From contig DS022282.1 in NCBI GenBank assembly GCA_000153745.1, positions 354,027-418,026 on the forward strand: a stretch of 64,000 nt of DNA, read 5' to 3'. Position numbers and translations under genes: made by a program. This DNA comes from Rhodobacterales bacterium HTCC2255. GTDB lineage: Bacteria > Pseudomonadota > Alphaproteobacteria > Rhodobacterales > Rhodobacteraceae. Positions 45,065-54,050 of this stretch are shown one piece after another. How positions within the stretch are numbered: position 1 is the stretch's first letter; each line of letters begins with the position of its first letter. The notes beneath the pieces are model-generated. The model saw only the letters and a program-made list of their open reading frames with translations, was not told the origin of the DNA and made no database searches.

Positions 45065-45664
45065 ATGCACCCAGAGATTAGAAAAATTGTAACATATGAT
45101 GAAGAGATTCTAATTGAGGGTTTTCGCAAATCAGAAAAACCTTGGAGATTATTTGCTGTAGCAGCTGTAATAAAAAATCCGTGGGCAGGTAAATTTGTAG
45201 AAGATTTAAAGCCAGAGATCCAAGCTTATGGTCCAATCCTTGGGGAAATGATGACTAAAAGAATGCTCAAGTTAGCAGGTTCTGGCGATGCAATTGAAGC
45301 ATATGGAAAAGCAGCAGTGGTTGGGTTGAATGGTGAAATAGAACATGCCTCAGCTCTCATTCATACACTAAGATTTGGTAATTTTTATCGCGAAGCAGTT
45401 GGAGCGAAATCATATCTTGCTTTTACGAATACAAGAGCGGGTGCCAATGCCCCTATTTTGGTGCCCCTCATGGATAAAAACGACGCTGGCAGACGCTCAC
45501 ACTACCTTACAATACAGTTTGCTATATCTGATGCACCAAGAGATGATGAAATAGTCATAGTACTTGGCGCAGCCATGAGTGGTCGTCCACATCATCGAAT
45601 TGGGGATAGATATCAAGATTTGAAGGATTTAGGTCATGACCTGGACAACCCAGCCTCGGTCTAA
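45065..45664 (+). CDS. AA_synth (DUF1185) family protein
   Basis: A 199-residue protein of the family named 'amino acid synthesis' (DUF1185), whose biochemical role is not established. Family features seen: the N-terminal IRKIVTYDEEILIEGG-like start (IRKIVTYDEEILIEG), AAVIKNPWAGKFVEDL near 33-48, GEMMTKRML, YGKAAVVGLNGEIEHASALIHT near 79-100 and a C-terminal SGRPHHRIGDRYQD. Soluble, no signal. It is first in a five-gene operon with flavin-dependent oxidation genes and a divergent LysR regulator. Its end overlaps the next gene by 29 bp. Confidence 0.85.
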   Translation: MHPEIRKIVTYDEEILIEGFRKSEKPWRLFAVAAVIKNPWAGKFVEDLKPEIQAYGPILGEMMTKRMLKLAGSGDAIEAYGKAAVVGLNGEIEHASALIHTLRFGNFYREAVGAKSYLAFTNTRAGANAPILVPLMDKNDAGRRSHYLTIQFAISDAPRDDEIVIVLGAAMSGRPHHRIGDRYQDLKDLGHDLDNPASV

Positions 45665-46412
45665 ATTTGGACAACTTAATGCAATAGTTTCAGGAACTGG
45701 GAAACAACTAGTTCTTATCCATGGTGTAGGTTTGCGCGCTGAGGCATGGTCTGAACAAACATCTGAACTTAGTAAGCTTCATAAAACTGTTGCGATTGAT
45801 ATTCCAGGCCATGGCGAATGCTCTATTCCTACAGATGATTTTAGCCTAAAAGATTATGCAGAATTAATATCTGCAGCCATTACAACTCCATCAATAATCG
45901 TCGGTCATTCCTTTGGTGCAATGATTGCTTTAGAGTTAGCATTCCGCCATTCAAGAAAAGTAAAATCAGTAATTGCATTGAATGCCATTTTCAAAAGAGA
46001 TGGAATAGCAAAAAAAGCAGTAAAAAATAGATTTAATACTTTATCTAAACAATCGAATTCAGATCCCTCAAGTACTCTCAATCGATGGTTCATGCCTGAA
46101 GAGAAAAAGGCGCGTAAGGTTTGTAAGAATTGGTTAAGTTCAACTGATCCTAGGGGGTATTATAACGCTTATAAAGTATTTTCGAGTGAAGATGGGCCAA
46201 ATGAAAATGATTTAAACAAATTACATTGCCCATCATTATTTATAACTGGGTCAAGAGAACCTAATTCCACTCCAGAAATGACAAAAAATATGTATAAGCT
46301 CACTCATACTGGAAAAATGGAGATATTTGATAATGCTGCGCATATGCTTCCTATGACACATGCAAAGCACCTTAATAAAACCTTAAAAAAATTCATAATG
46401 GATAATGCTTGA
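45636..46412 (+). CDS. Alpha/beta hydrolase
   Basis: A 258-residue alpha/beta-fold hydrolase with the oxyanion strand LVLIHGVGLRAEAW (25-38), the nucleophile in GHSFGAM (S92), an acid near LFITGSREPNS and the histidine in AAHMLPM near 240. It starts inside the end of the DUF1185 gene (29-bp overlap) and its TGA shares a base with the next ATG, so all three are tightly coupled. By analogy to RutD-type enzymes it could cleave a carbamate, ester or ring-opened product, which is inference. Confidence 0.85.
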   Translation: MTWTTQPRSKFGQLNAIVSGTGKQLVLIHGVGLRAEAWSEQTSELSKLHKTVAIDIPGHGECSIPTDDFSLKDYAELISAAITTPSIIVGHSFGAMIALELAFRHSRKVKSVIALNAIFKRDGIAKKAVKNRFNTLSKQSNSDPSSTLNRWFMPEEKKARKVCKNWLSSTDPRGYYNAYKVFSSEDGPNENDLNKLHCPSLFITGSREPNSTPEMTKNMYKLTHTGKMEIFDNAAHMLPMTHAKHLNKTLKKFIMDNA

Positions 46413-47335
46413 TGGATAAAATAGATCCCATTTTACTTAGAGATGCATTTGGTAAGTTTATGACTGGCGTGACAGTTGTAACAGCCGTCAGAAGTGATGG
46501 AAAATATGTTGGCTTCACAGCAAACTCTTTTACGTCGGTATCTTTAGATCCACCAATGCTTCTTGTTTGTCCTGGTAAATTCTTATCAAGCTACAAAACG
46601 TTTTCAAACTGCAGCCACTTTTCAGTAAATATACTTTCTGAAGGCCAAGAGAAAATATCAAATATTTTTGCAACGTCAGATGATGACAGATTTACAAAAG
46701 TACCACATAAACTTGATTTAAACGGAGTGCCGACAATAGATGGCGCCACTGTGCAATTTTCTTGTACAGTGGATAATATTATTCCGACAGGAGATCATTG
46801 TGTATTGATCGGACAAGTTGATGACTTAAAATTATCAAATGAACCTGGTCTTGGATATGTTGGAGGCCAATATTTTAGTTTAGGATTAGAGCGAGCAGCA
46901 TTTAAGGACACTAGAAGCAATGCTATTTGTGGAGCAATTATCGAAGATAAAGATAACATAATCTTAGTGAAAACACCCGATGGCCTTCAGCCGCCTCAAT
47001 GCAAAGCAATAGACAGAAGCAATCAGATAAAAGATTTAAATGATACAATAATTAATTACGGTATTTCAGCAAAGTTGGGTCAAGCCTATTCAGTTTTTGA
47101 AGGAATTAAATCTAGAGAACATAGCACCTATTTCTTGGCAACTGGAAATATCAAAGACACTTCATCAGATGTTATCTCAATCCCAATATCTCAATTAAAT
47201 CAACAAAAATTTACGTCGCCAGCTATATCAAGAATGATGTCTCGATTTGCATTAGAAGCACAATCAAGAAATTTTTCTCTATACTTAGGCGATGTAGAAA
47301 AAGGTGCTATTCACGGCATTCAAGAAAGGAAATAA
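46412..47335 (+). CDS. Flavin reductase fused to a degenerate Nudix-like domain
   Basis: Residues 1-160 are a flavin:NAD(P)H reductase-like domain of the HpaC/RutF type (LRDAFGKFMTGVTVVTA, GFTANSFTSVSLDPPMLLVC, GDHCVLIGQVDDL, YVGGQYFSL), which would supply reduced flavin to the monooxygenase encoded next. Residues about 168-307 resemble a Nudix fold (ICGAIIEDKDNIILVKTPDG) but lack the GX5EX7REUXEEXGU catalytic box. The start is ATG 46412, one base inside the previous stop; a TTG at 46409 is less likely. It is followed after 1 bp by the luciferase-like gene. Confidence 0.82.
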   Translation: MDKIDPILLRDAFGKFMTGVTVVTAVRSDGKYVGFTANSFTSVSLDPPMLLVCPGKFLSSYKTFSNCSHFSVNILSEGQEKISNIFATSDDDRFTKVPHKLDLNGVPTIDGATVQFSCTVDNIIPTGDHCVLIGQVDDLKLSNEPGLGYVGGQYFSLGLERAAFKDTRSNAICGAIIEDKDNIILVKTPDGLQPPQCKAIDRSNQIKDLNDTIINYGISAKLGQAYSVFEGIKSREHSTYFLATGNIKDTSSDVISIPISQLNQQKFTSPAISRMMSRFALEAQSRNFSLYLGDVEKGAIHGIQERK

Positions 47336-47336
47336 A

Positions 47337-48371
47337 ATGGATTTTTCTCTTTTTGCACACATGGAAAGAATTACACCTGAACAAGATCATTGTGATTTAC
47401 GCGAAGAACTTATTGAATTGGCAAAAATCGCTGATCAAGGTGGGATGAGATCTCTTTGGACAGGTGAACACCACGGTATGGAGTTCACAATAGCACCAAA
47501 TCCCTTTATCAGTTTGGTTGACTTAGGTTATAATACAAAAAATTTACGCTTAGGCACAGGAACTATTATAGCACCATTTTGGCATCCAATAAAACTAGCC
47601 GGAGAAGCTGCTGCTACTGATTTAATAACCGGTGGAAGAATAGAATTAGGTATAGCCAGAGGTGCATATTCTTATGAATATGAACGACTAGTACCAGGCA
47701 TGGATGCGTGGGAAGCAGGTCAAAAAATGAGAGAAAGTATACCACTATTACGCAAATTATGGGAAGGTGATTGTGAACATAATGGAGAATATTATAATTT
47801 TCCAAAAACTTCTACTGCACCAAAACCACTTCAGAAAAACGGGCCGCCAATATGGATAGCTGCAAGAGATATTAGTAGTCATAAGTTTGGAGTTGAAAAT
47901 GGATTTAATATCCAAGTTACCCCACTCTGGATGGGTTTAGAAGAAATAGAGGACCTTATGCGGAAATTTAATGAAGCCTGTGCAAGTTATAATGGTAAAA
48001 AGCCAAAAATAATGTTGTTACACCATACATATGTGGGCTTAGATCAAGATGATGTAGATGAAGCAGCTAAAGAGCTTTCAAAATTTTATTGTTATTTTGG
48101 CGCATGGTTTCAAAATAAAAGACCAGTACAACAAGGGCAGATTAAAGCTTTATCAAAGGAAGAATTGGCGGCAAATAAATTAATGTCACCAGAGAATATG
48201 CAACGTGATTTGACAATAGGAACATCTAAGTCAGTAATTGAACAAATTAAAAGATATGAGAAACTTGGATACGATGAATATGCATTTTGGATAGATAGTG
48301 GAATGAGCTTTAAAAGAAAGAAAGAGTCTTTAGAACGGTTTATAAATGAAGTCATGCCGGCATTTAATTAA
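47337..48371 (+). CDS. Luciferase-like (LLM) flavin-dependent monooxygenase
   Basis: A 344-residue TIM-barrel oxidoreductase of the bacterial luciferase family, which uses reduced FMN and oxygen. Signs: ADQGGMRSLWTGEHHG near 30-45, LRLGTGTIIAPFWHPIKLA near 69-87, GRIELGIARGAYSYEYE, and GPPIWIAARD. The reductase partner is the preceding gene. Start at ATG 47337, with AAAGGA ahead; an earlier in-frame start lies inside the reductase gene. The family oxidises aldehydes, sulfonates, amides and heterocycles; the substrate here is unknown. Confidence 0.88.
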   Translation: MDFSLFAHMERITPEQDHCDLREELIELAKIADQGGMRSLWTGEHHGMEFTIAPNPFISLVDLGYNTKNLRLGTGTIIAPFWHPIKLAGEAAATDLITGGRIELGIARGAYSYEYERLVPGMDAWEAGQKMRESIPLLRKLWEGDCEHNGEYYNFPKTSTAPKPLQKNGPPIWIAARDISSHKFGVENGFNIQVTPLWMGLEEIEDLMRKFNEACASYNGKKPKIMLLHHTYVGLDQDDVDEAAKELSKFYCYFGAWFQNKRPVQQGQIKALSKEELAANKLMSPENMQRDLTIGTSKSVIEQIKRYEKLGYDEYAFWIDSGMSFKRKKESLERFINEVMPAFN

Positions 48372-48379
48372 GGATTAAC

Positions 48380-49858
48380 ATGGAAAACAAACCACATTAT
48401 CAACTATATATAGATGGCGATTGGGTTAGTGGAAGCACTCAACAATCGATGGATTCAGAAAATCCTGCAACTGGAGAAATTTGGGCAACTTTTGATTGTG
48501 CTTCAAAAAGCGATGTTAACCGCGCAGTAAGCGCAGCACGTAGAGCTTTAAGTGATACGTCTTGGCGCGATATTTCACAAACACAGCGTGGAAAACTACT
48601 TCATAAATTAGCAGATCTAATCGAGGAGAATGCAGAACTTATTGGGCAAGTTGAAACTAATGACAGTGGGAAACTTTTAGCTGAAACATCAACCCAAACG
48701 AGTTATGTAGCTGATTATTATCGTTATTATGCAGGGTTAGCAGATAAAATTGAAGGATCAGTTTTACCAATCGACAAACCAAATATGCACGTTTTTACTC
48801 GACGTGAACCAATTGGCGTTGTTGTAGCAGTTGTTCCATGGAATGCTCAAATGTTTTTAACTGCAACAAAACTTGGACCAGCATTAGCAGCAGGTTGTAC
48901 TGTTATCCTTAAAGCGTCAGAAATTGCACCTGCGCCAATGTTTGAATTCGCAAAATTAATACAGCAAGCTGGTTTTCCACCTGGTGTAATATCAGTTATT
49001 ACTGGTGATGCTGAAAATTGCTCAATTCCATTAACAAGCCACCCAGAAATTGATCGTATAGCTTTTACAGGAGGGCCAGATACTGCTCGACATGTAATTA
49101 AAAACTCTTCAGAGAACTTTGCCGTCACTTCTTTAGAATTAGGTGGAAAATCTCCAATTATTGTATTTGATGATGCAAACTTAGAAAGCGCAGCAAACGG
49201 ATTAATTGCTGGTAATTTTGGCGCTTCTGGACAGAGTTGTGTCGCTGGGTCTCGCGGACTAATACATAAAAATATTTTCAATGATTTAATCAAAATAATC
49301 ATTGCAAAGTCAAAAAACATTAAAGTTGGAAATCCATTAGATGCAGAAACTAATATTGGGCCTCTTTGCACTAAAGCTCAGATAAATAATATTTCTAAAA
49401 CCCTGGCTGTATCTAAATCTCAAGGTGCGAAAATTCATTTTGGTGGGAGCCCATTAAAAAGAGCAGGCAACTATATGGAGCCAACCTTGGTTGAATGTAC
49501 AAATGCAAATACAGAAACACTAAAAGTGGAAATGTTTGGTCCTATAATGTCGCTTTTACCTTTTGAATCTGAAGAAGAAGCAATTGCATTAGCAAATGAC
49601 TCAAAGTTTGGATTAGGATCTGGAATATTTACAGAAAATATAGCACGTGCACATCGCGTATCTTCAAAAATTAAAGCAGGAATATGTTGGATAAATACAT
49701 ATCGAGCTATTTCCCCAATTGCACCATTTGGCGGATACAATCAATCTGGCTACGGCCGTGAAGCAGGGTTGGATTCAATCTACGATTACACACGGACTAA
49801 AACTACATGGATAAATACATCGGATCAACCAATGCAAAACCCTTTTATAATGAGATAA
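48380..49858 (+). CDS. NAD(P)-dependent aldehyde dehydrogenase
   Basis: A 492-residue aldehyde dehydrogenase that oxidises an aldehyde to the acid. Catalytic residues are intact: N155 in VVPWNAQM, E253 in LELGGKSP and the nucleophile C287 in GASGQSCVAGSR. The C-terminal PFGGYNQSGYGREAG is standard. It is the last gene of the DUF1185 operon, 8 bp after the LLM gene, and so probably removes the aldehyde formed upstream. Followed by a hairpin shared with the convergent TPP enzyme gene. Confidence 0.92.
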   Translation: MENKPHYQLYIDGDWVSGSTQQSMDSENPATGEIWATFDCASKSDVNRAVSAARRALSDTSWRDISQTQRGKLLHKLADLIEENAELIGQVETNDSGKLLAETSTQTSYVADYYRYYAGLADKIEGSVLPIDKPNMHVFTRREPIGVVVAVVPWNAQMFLTATKLGPALAAGCTVILKASEIAPAPMFEFAKLIQQAGFPPGVISVITGDAENCSIPLTSHPEIDRIAFTGGPDTARHVIKNSSENFAVTSLELGGKSPIIVFDDANLESAANGLIAGNFGASGQSCVAGSRGLIHKNIFNDLIKIIIAKSKNIKVGNPLDAETNIGPLCTKAQINNISKTLAVSKSQGAKIHFGGSPLKRAGNYMEPTLVECTNANTETLKVEMFGPIMSLLPFESEEEAIALANDSKFGLGSGIFTENIARAHRVSSKIKAGICWINTYRAISPIAPFGGYNQSGYGREAGLDSIYDYTRTKTTWINTSDQPMQNPFIMR

Positions 49859-49860
49859 TT

Positions 49861-49889
49861 GGCACCAAGAAATAATATTAATTGGTGCC
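49861..49889. terminator. Hairpin between two convergent operons
   Basis: GGCACCAA at 49861-49868 pairs with TTGGTGCC at 49882-49889, an 8-bp perfect stem. It lies between the stops of the aldehyde dehydrogenase and the TPP enzyme genes and may end both transcripts, although the T runs are weak. Confidence 0.6.
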
Positions 49890-49898
49890 TGCAATTAT

Positions 49899-51671
49899 TT
49901 AAGTTGATACATGACTGACATTTTTGTCCGGAGAATATATGTCCAGAATATTCCAGTGGCCAGTTGTTGGGGTAGGATTGTTTATCATTGCTACATCAAT
50001 AACTGTTGGTTTATTAGATGCAATAGCGCCTCTCAATGATGGCAATAATTCAGATGCACTATTAATTTTTATACCTACTGCACCATATGCCTCTGCGATT
50101 TTAGAATAATCTGGCCCATTTTCTGGTTCTTCAGAAGTTCCTGGGAAGGTAGTGCCATAGGTAATGCCATAATGTGCTTTTTGCAAACCAGCGATTGTTC
50201 CAAAGGCATTATTATTCATTATCAACCAAATTATTCCCAGATTTAATTCAACTGCTGTTGCAAGCATTGCAGGATTTTGTCCAAATCCACCATCACCGAC
50301 TAAGCTAAGCACCACTTTATCCGGGCTTGCTAGCTTTGCTCCTATTGCTGCTGGAGGCCCGAACCCCATTGTAGCAAAACCTCCAGGAGTTAAAATAGAA
50401 CCTGGGGTTAGTATGTTAAACTGCTGGCCAACACCATTTTTATTCCATCCAACATCAGTTGTAATAATAGCATCATCAGGTAATGCATTTCTTGTGTCAG
50501 CAAGGATCCTTTCGGGCATCATTGGAAATAAATTTGAGGTAGCCATTTTAGTATTTTTTTCAATAAATGCATTTTTAAATTTTGCAATTTTTTCACGTAA
50601 CTTTGGCCTATCAAAACCTTCAGGGTATAGTTCTTTTGCTACACGCAACAAAACACACAATGCAGACTTTGCATCAGCTATTACACCAATATCTGTTGGA
50701 TAATTCCTGCCTATTTCTGATGGTTCTATATCTATATGAATAACTTTTGAGCCAGGAATATTAAATGTATATCCAGGGTACCAACTTGAACAATCAGCTT
50801 CTTTGAAGCGAGTACCAATAGCTAGAATATAATCCGCATTTAAACATGCATCATTTGTTAATTTTGTGCCCCAAAATCCTGTCATGCCAAGAAGATATGG
50901 ATGTTCATCACTAATTGCGCCTTTACCCATCAAAGAATGTGCTACAGGCAAACCCATATAATCTATAAATTCTCGAAGTTCATCAGAAGCGCCTGATAAC
51001 AAAATACCTCCACCCACATAACTAACCGGATTTTTAGAATTTGCTAATTTAGTTATAATGTCACGCGCAGTATGATCATCAATAGATGGTTTTATTATTG
51101 ATCGCATATTATCAAGAATACGATCAAATGTGTCTGATGATATAACTTCACTAAAAATATCCATAGGCACATTAACTAAAACTGGTCCAGGTTGGCCACT
51201 TTCAGCTAAATGAAATGCCTTTTCTAAGATCTCAGCTATAAGATCTGCCCTATCAACTCTCCATGCGCGCTTCACAAAAGGTTTATATATTTCATATTGT
51301 GATGCATCAGAATGCAAGTTCACTTCTTGATGTGGATGTTTGCCATAGTAATGGGTAGGAATATCACCAGCAATGACTACCATTGGGATACAATCTAATG
51401 CAGCATTTGCAACTCCTGTTGCACAATTAGTGAGGCCTGGTGATAAATGAGAGAGTACAACTGAAGCTTTTCCAGTAACTCGCGCATAAGCGTCTGCAGC
51501 ATGGCTTGCAATTTGTTCGTGCCTAACTGTTATGAAATCAATAGGGCTTTTCGACAATGCTGCCAAGACAGCTATATTTGTATGACCACATAGCCCAAAA
51601 ACATGTTTAACTTCACGTCGCTGGAGAAAGTCTATAAGATGTTCAGCTACTGTTTTTATATTATCACTCAT
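49899..51671 (-). CDS. Thiamine-pyrophosphate enzyme (acetolactate-synthase-like 2-oxoacid decarboxylase/ligase)
   Basis: A 590-residue three-domain TPP enzyme: the pyrimidine domain with the activating glutamate E52 in VRHEQIASHAADA, a central domain, and the PP domain with GDGGFGQ (459-465) closing with NNN (486-488). Length and order match acetolactate synthase, but there is no regulatory-subunit gene and the N-terminus (VFGLCGHTNIAVLAA) differs from both IlvB and sulfoacetaldehyde acetyltransferase. It is coupled to the acylating aldehyde dehydrogenase by a TAATG overlap, which suits a 2-oxoacid decarboxylase feeding an aldehyde to it (inference). Confidence 0.82.
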   Translation of the reverse strand: MSDNIKTVAEHLIDFLQRREVKHVFGLCGHTNIAVLAALSKSPIDFITVRHEQIASHAADAYARVTGKASVVLSHLSPGLTNCATGVANAALDCIPMVVIAGDIPTHYYGKHPHQEVNLHSDASQYEIYKPFVKRAWRVDRADLIAEILEKAFHLAESGQPGPVLVNVPMDIFSEVISSDTFDRILDNMRSIIKPSIDDHTARDIITKLANSKNPVSYVGGGILLSGASDELREFIDYMGLPVAHSLMGKGAISDEHPYLLGMTGFWGTKLTNDACLNADYILAIGTRFKEADCSSWYPGYTFNIPGSKVIHIDIEPSEIGRNYPTDIGVIADAKSALCVLLRVAKELYPEGFDRPKLREKIAKFKNAFIEKNTKMATSNLFPMMPERILADTRNALPDDAIITTDVGWNKNGVGQQFNILTPGSILTPGGFATMGFGPPAAIGAKLASPDKVVLSLVGDGGFGQNPAMLATAVELNLGIIWLIMNNNAFGTIAGLQKAHYGITYGTTFPGTSEEPENGPDYSKIAEAYGAVGIKINSASELLPSLRGAIASNKPTVIDVAMINNPTPTTGHWNILDIYSPDKNVSHVST

Positions 51672-53080
51672 TATGCAACCTCATTTCCATAAAATTCTCC
51701 AAATAAGTCTTGTTCTGATGGTTTATCCTCTGTGATTGGACGACTTACCCAAGTATAATTCATCATATGTTTCATTGTTACATTTTCATTCGTAATATTA
51801 CCGCCCCATATTCCGCAACCAAGGCTTGATGTCATTGGCATCCCATTCGTGTAAGACCCAGCATTTGATTTAGATTGGGGCTGCCTAACCATCATTCTAC
51901 TGACAGGGGCTACACGAGCTAAGGCATCAATATTATCATCATCATGGCTATATATGCCACACGAGTGTCCTTTTCCTGCGGTATTATAAATCTTTTTTAC
52001 TATTTTTAGAGCATCATCAAAATTTTCAAACCAATAAAGTGCCATCAGAGTAGTAAGTTTTTCTTTACTAAATTTATGCTCTGGGCCAATTTTTCCATGA
52101 TTTTCAACCATTAGGAATTTTCTATCATCTGGTATATTAAAACCAGCGGCATTAGCAATTTGTTGAGGCGGACAAGCTATGGTCGAGAATGTACGATTTT
52201 CATTTTCATCCCACATTGCAGCTTCTAATTTTTTTTTCTCATCTTCATTACAAAGATAACCACCCTCTAATTGCAAAGCTCTTAACATCTCTTTATAAAT
52301 TCTTTGTTGAATAATTATATTTCCATCTGCAGAACAACCAGAGCCAAAATCACTCGTCTTAGACATTCGAGTATTCTTTGCAGCAATTTCAATATCAGCA
52401 GTTTCATCTATAACAATAGATGAATTTCCAGCACCTACTCCATACGCGGGCCTACCAGATGAATAAGCAGCCTTAACCATTGGCTTACCTCCAGTAGCAA
52501 GTGTTAGATCACATATCTGCATTAAATATTGAGTCAAAGGTATCGAAGGCTTTTGAATTGATTGGAATAAATCTTCAGGCGCACCAACAGCTCTGCATGC
52601 ACTTCTCATTGCTTCAACCATTTTAAATGTTGTTACTGCAGTTCGTGGATGTGGCGAAAAAATTGTCGCATTACGAGTTTTTGCAGAATAAATACCAGTA
52701 ACAGGTGGAGTTAAAGCGGGGTTTGTCATTGGAATTAGTGAAGCGATTACTCCAGCCGGTTTCGCATATTTAACTAAACCTTTTTCTTCATCAACCTCAA
52801 CAATTCCAGTAGAAGGTTGTCTTAGTGCATCTCTTAAGGCGCCGTGTATCTTAAAACGTTTAGCTGGTCGCCCCAAGCGATCCCCTATCCCACTTTCATC
52901 AACACCCATTTGGGCAAGCTTTGTAAATGTTTTCTCATTACTCGAAAACCATCCAATAGCTTGCGCTAATCTATCTAATTCTTGCTGCGAATAATTCTCA
53001 ATCAACGCCATAGCTTTACGCGCACGATTTAGCAAATCGAGCGCATGCTCACGCTCTTGATTAGTAAGCTCTTTGGTCAT
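51671..53080 (-). CDS. CoA-acylating aldehyde dehydrogenase (SauS/SucD-like)
   Basis: A 469-residue aldehyde dehydrogenase of the CoA-acylating branch, which converts aldehyde plus CoA to acyl-CoA. The nucleophile is C249 in SDFGSGCSADGN, and the catalytic glutamate of hydrolytic members is absent, as expected for this branch. GVIASLIPMTNP (110-121) begins the cofactor domain. Sulfoacetaldehyde and succinate-semialdehyde dehydrogenases (acylating) are the known relatives I would compare. It overlaps the TIM-barrel gene by 20 bp upstream and the TPP gene by 1 bp downstream. Confidence 0.82.
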   Translation of the reverse strand: MTKELTNQEREHALDLLNRARKAMALIENYSQQELDRLAQAIGWFSSNEKTFTKLAQMGVDESGIGDRLGRPAKRFKIHGALRDALRQPSTGIVEVDEEKGLVKYAKPAGVIASLIPMTNPALTPPVTGIYSAKTRNATIFSPHPRTAVTTFKMVEAMRSACRAVGAPEDLFQSIQKPSIPLTQYLMQICDLTLATGGKPMVKAAYSSGRPAYGVGAGNSSIVIDETADIEIAAKNTRMSKTSDFGSGCSADGNIIIQQRIYKEMLRALQLEGGYLCNEDEKKKLEAAMWDENENRTFSTIACPPQQIANAAGFNIPDDRKFLMVENHGKIGPEHKFSKEKLTTLMALYWFENFDDALKIVKKIYNTAGKGHSCGIYSHDDDNIDALARVAPVSRMMVRQPQSKSNAGSYTNGMPMTSSLGCGIWGGNITNENVTMKHMMNYTWVSRPITEDKPSEQDLFGEFYGNEVA

Positions 53081-53963
53081 GAAATATACTTTTCCCTTTA
53101 ATATTATTAATATGGTGAGTACGCCTTTGGGATTTCACATGTCCAAAAGTACGCTTAGCATGTTGTAAACATCGTCGAGCATGTTCTTCATATCCAAGTT
53201 CATTAATTCTAGATTGATTTGGTAGCTCTATTGAGTAATCCACAGGAGGCATTCGTTCAATTATCCCCTTAAAATCAATACAACCTTCACTTGGATATAA
53301 TCGCGCATCTCTTGCGAGCTGAATCATTCCCTGTTTAGTATCTGCGATACCCGGTAATGCATCAGATATATGTAGAAAATTTAAAAACTCGCCAGGTACG
53401 TGAAGTAATTCAGCCAAATCTACACGACTTAAATGAAGGTATAATGTATCAACTAAGATACCACCGTTGGGCTGTTTTGCTGCACGAACTATATCCAATG
53501 CTTCATCTAAAGTTCTCAAACGAGAAAAAGATGGGAATTCTAGATCAACACTAAGGCCATATTGATAAGCAATTTCACAAGTCTCCGAAAAACAATCTAA
53601 AATGAAGTTTCTATCAGTACGATCTGTTGTCCATGCACTCATTATCATACGCTTTGCGCCTAATTCACCACCAAGCTCTAAGGCTCTTTCAAAGTTACGT
53701 GGATCACAATCTTCTGTAATACGTGCTAATTCTATATCTAAGACTTTAATGCCTGTAGTTTTTAGAGCAATCTTTGTAGCTGCTATCATTTGATTATCAA
53801 TTGGTGATTGTTTGAATTCTCCAGGGACATTCATAGGTATAAATCGAGGGCTTACTGCATCATAACCAGCGCGGTCGGCAATATATATCAATTCCGGTGT
53901 AGTAGCATTTATCAATGTTAAATGTGCCAAAGAGTACAATGGATCATGAGCAACTTCAGTCAT
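53061..53963 (-). CDS. Sugar-phosphate isomerase/epimerase-family TIM barrel with intact metal site
   Basis: A 300-residue xylose-isomerase-like barrel, the fold of IolE, hydroxypyruvate isomerase and 3-dehydroshikimate dehydratase. A full metal site can be assigned: E142 in DLEFPSF, D172 in ILVDTLYLH, H198 in FLHISD and E246 in YSIELPN. The 30-residue basic tail after residue 268 is unusual. It heads the segment TIM barrel - acylating ALDH - TPP enzyme; a TATGATAT inverted pair lies 58-81 bp ahead. It contrasts with the barrel in the fusion protein of this cluster, which has lost these residues. Reaction unknown. Confidence 0.8.
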   Translation of the reverse strand: MTEVAHDPLYSLAHLTLINATTPELIYIADRAGYDAVSPRFIPMNVPGEFKQSPIDNQMIAATKIALKTTGIKVLDIELARITEDCDPRNFERALELGGELGAKRMIMSAWTTDRTDRNFILDCFSETCEIAYQYGLSVDLEFPSFSRLRTLDEALDIVRAAKQPNGGILVDTLYLHLSRVDLAELLHVPGEFLNFLHISDALPGIADTKQGMIQLARDARLYPSEGCIDFKGIIERMPPVDYSIELPNQSRINELGYEEHARRCLQHAKRTFGHVKSQRRTHHINNIKGKSIFHDQRAY

Positions 53964-54020
53964 TATGAATCACCTAAATATATCTTATATTAGTTATAAC
54001 ATAATATTTATTATAAAATC

Positions 54021-54044
54021 TATGATATTATTATATTTATCATA
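54021..54044. promoter_or_regulatory. TATGATAT element, inverted pair, upstream of the TIM-barrel gene
   Basis: TATGATAT at 54021-54028 and the near-inverse TTATCATA at 54037-54044 form a dyad with about 8 bp between. The same octamer occurs before the TRAP P gene and before the Gfo/Idh and GntR genes. Candidate operator for the cluster's GntR regulator; AT-rich context lowers the certainty. Confidence 0.4.
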
Positions 54045-54050
54045 TATATT

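Noticed and set aside
49899-51671. TPP enzyme as sulfoacetaldehyde acetyltransferase (Xsc), to complete taurine degradation with tpa
   Set aside because: The N-terminal segment and overall motif pattern differ from the Xsc sequences I know; it resembles acetolactate-synthase-type decarboxylases instead.
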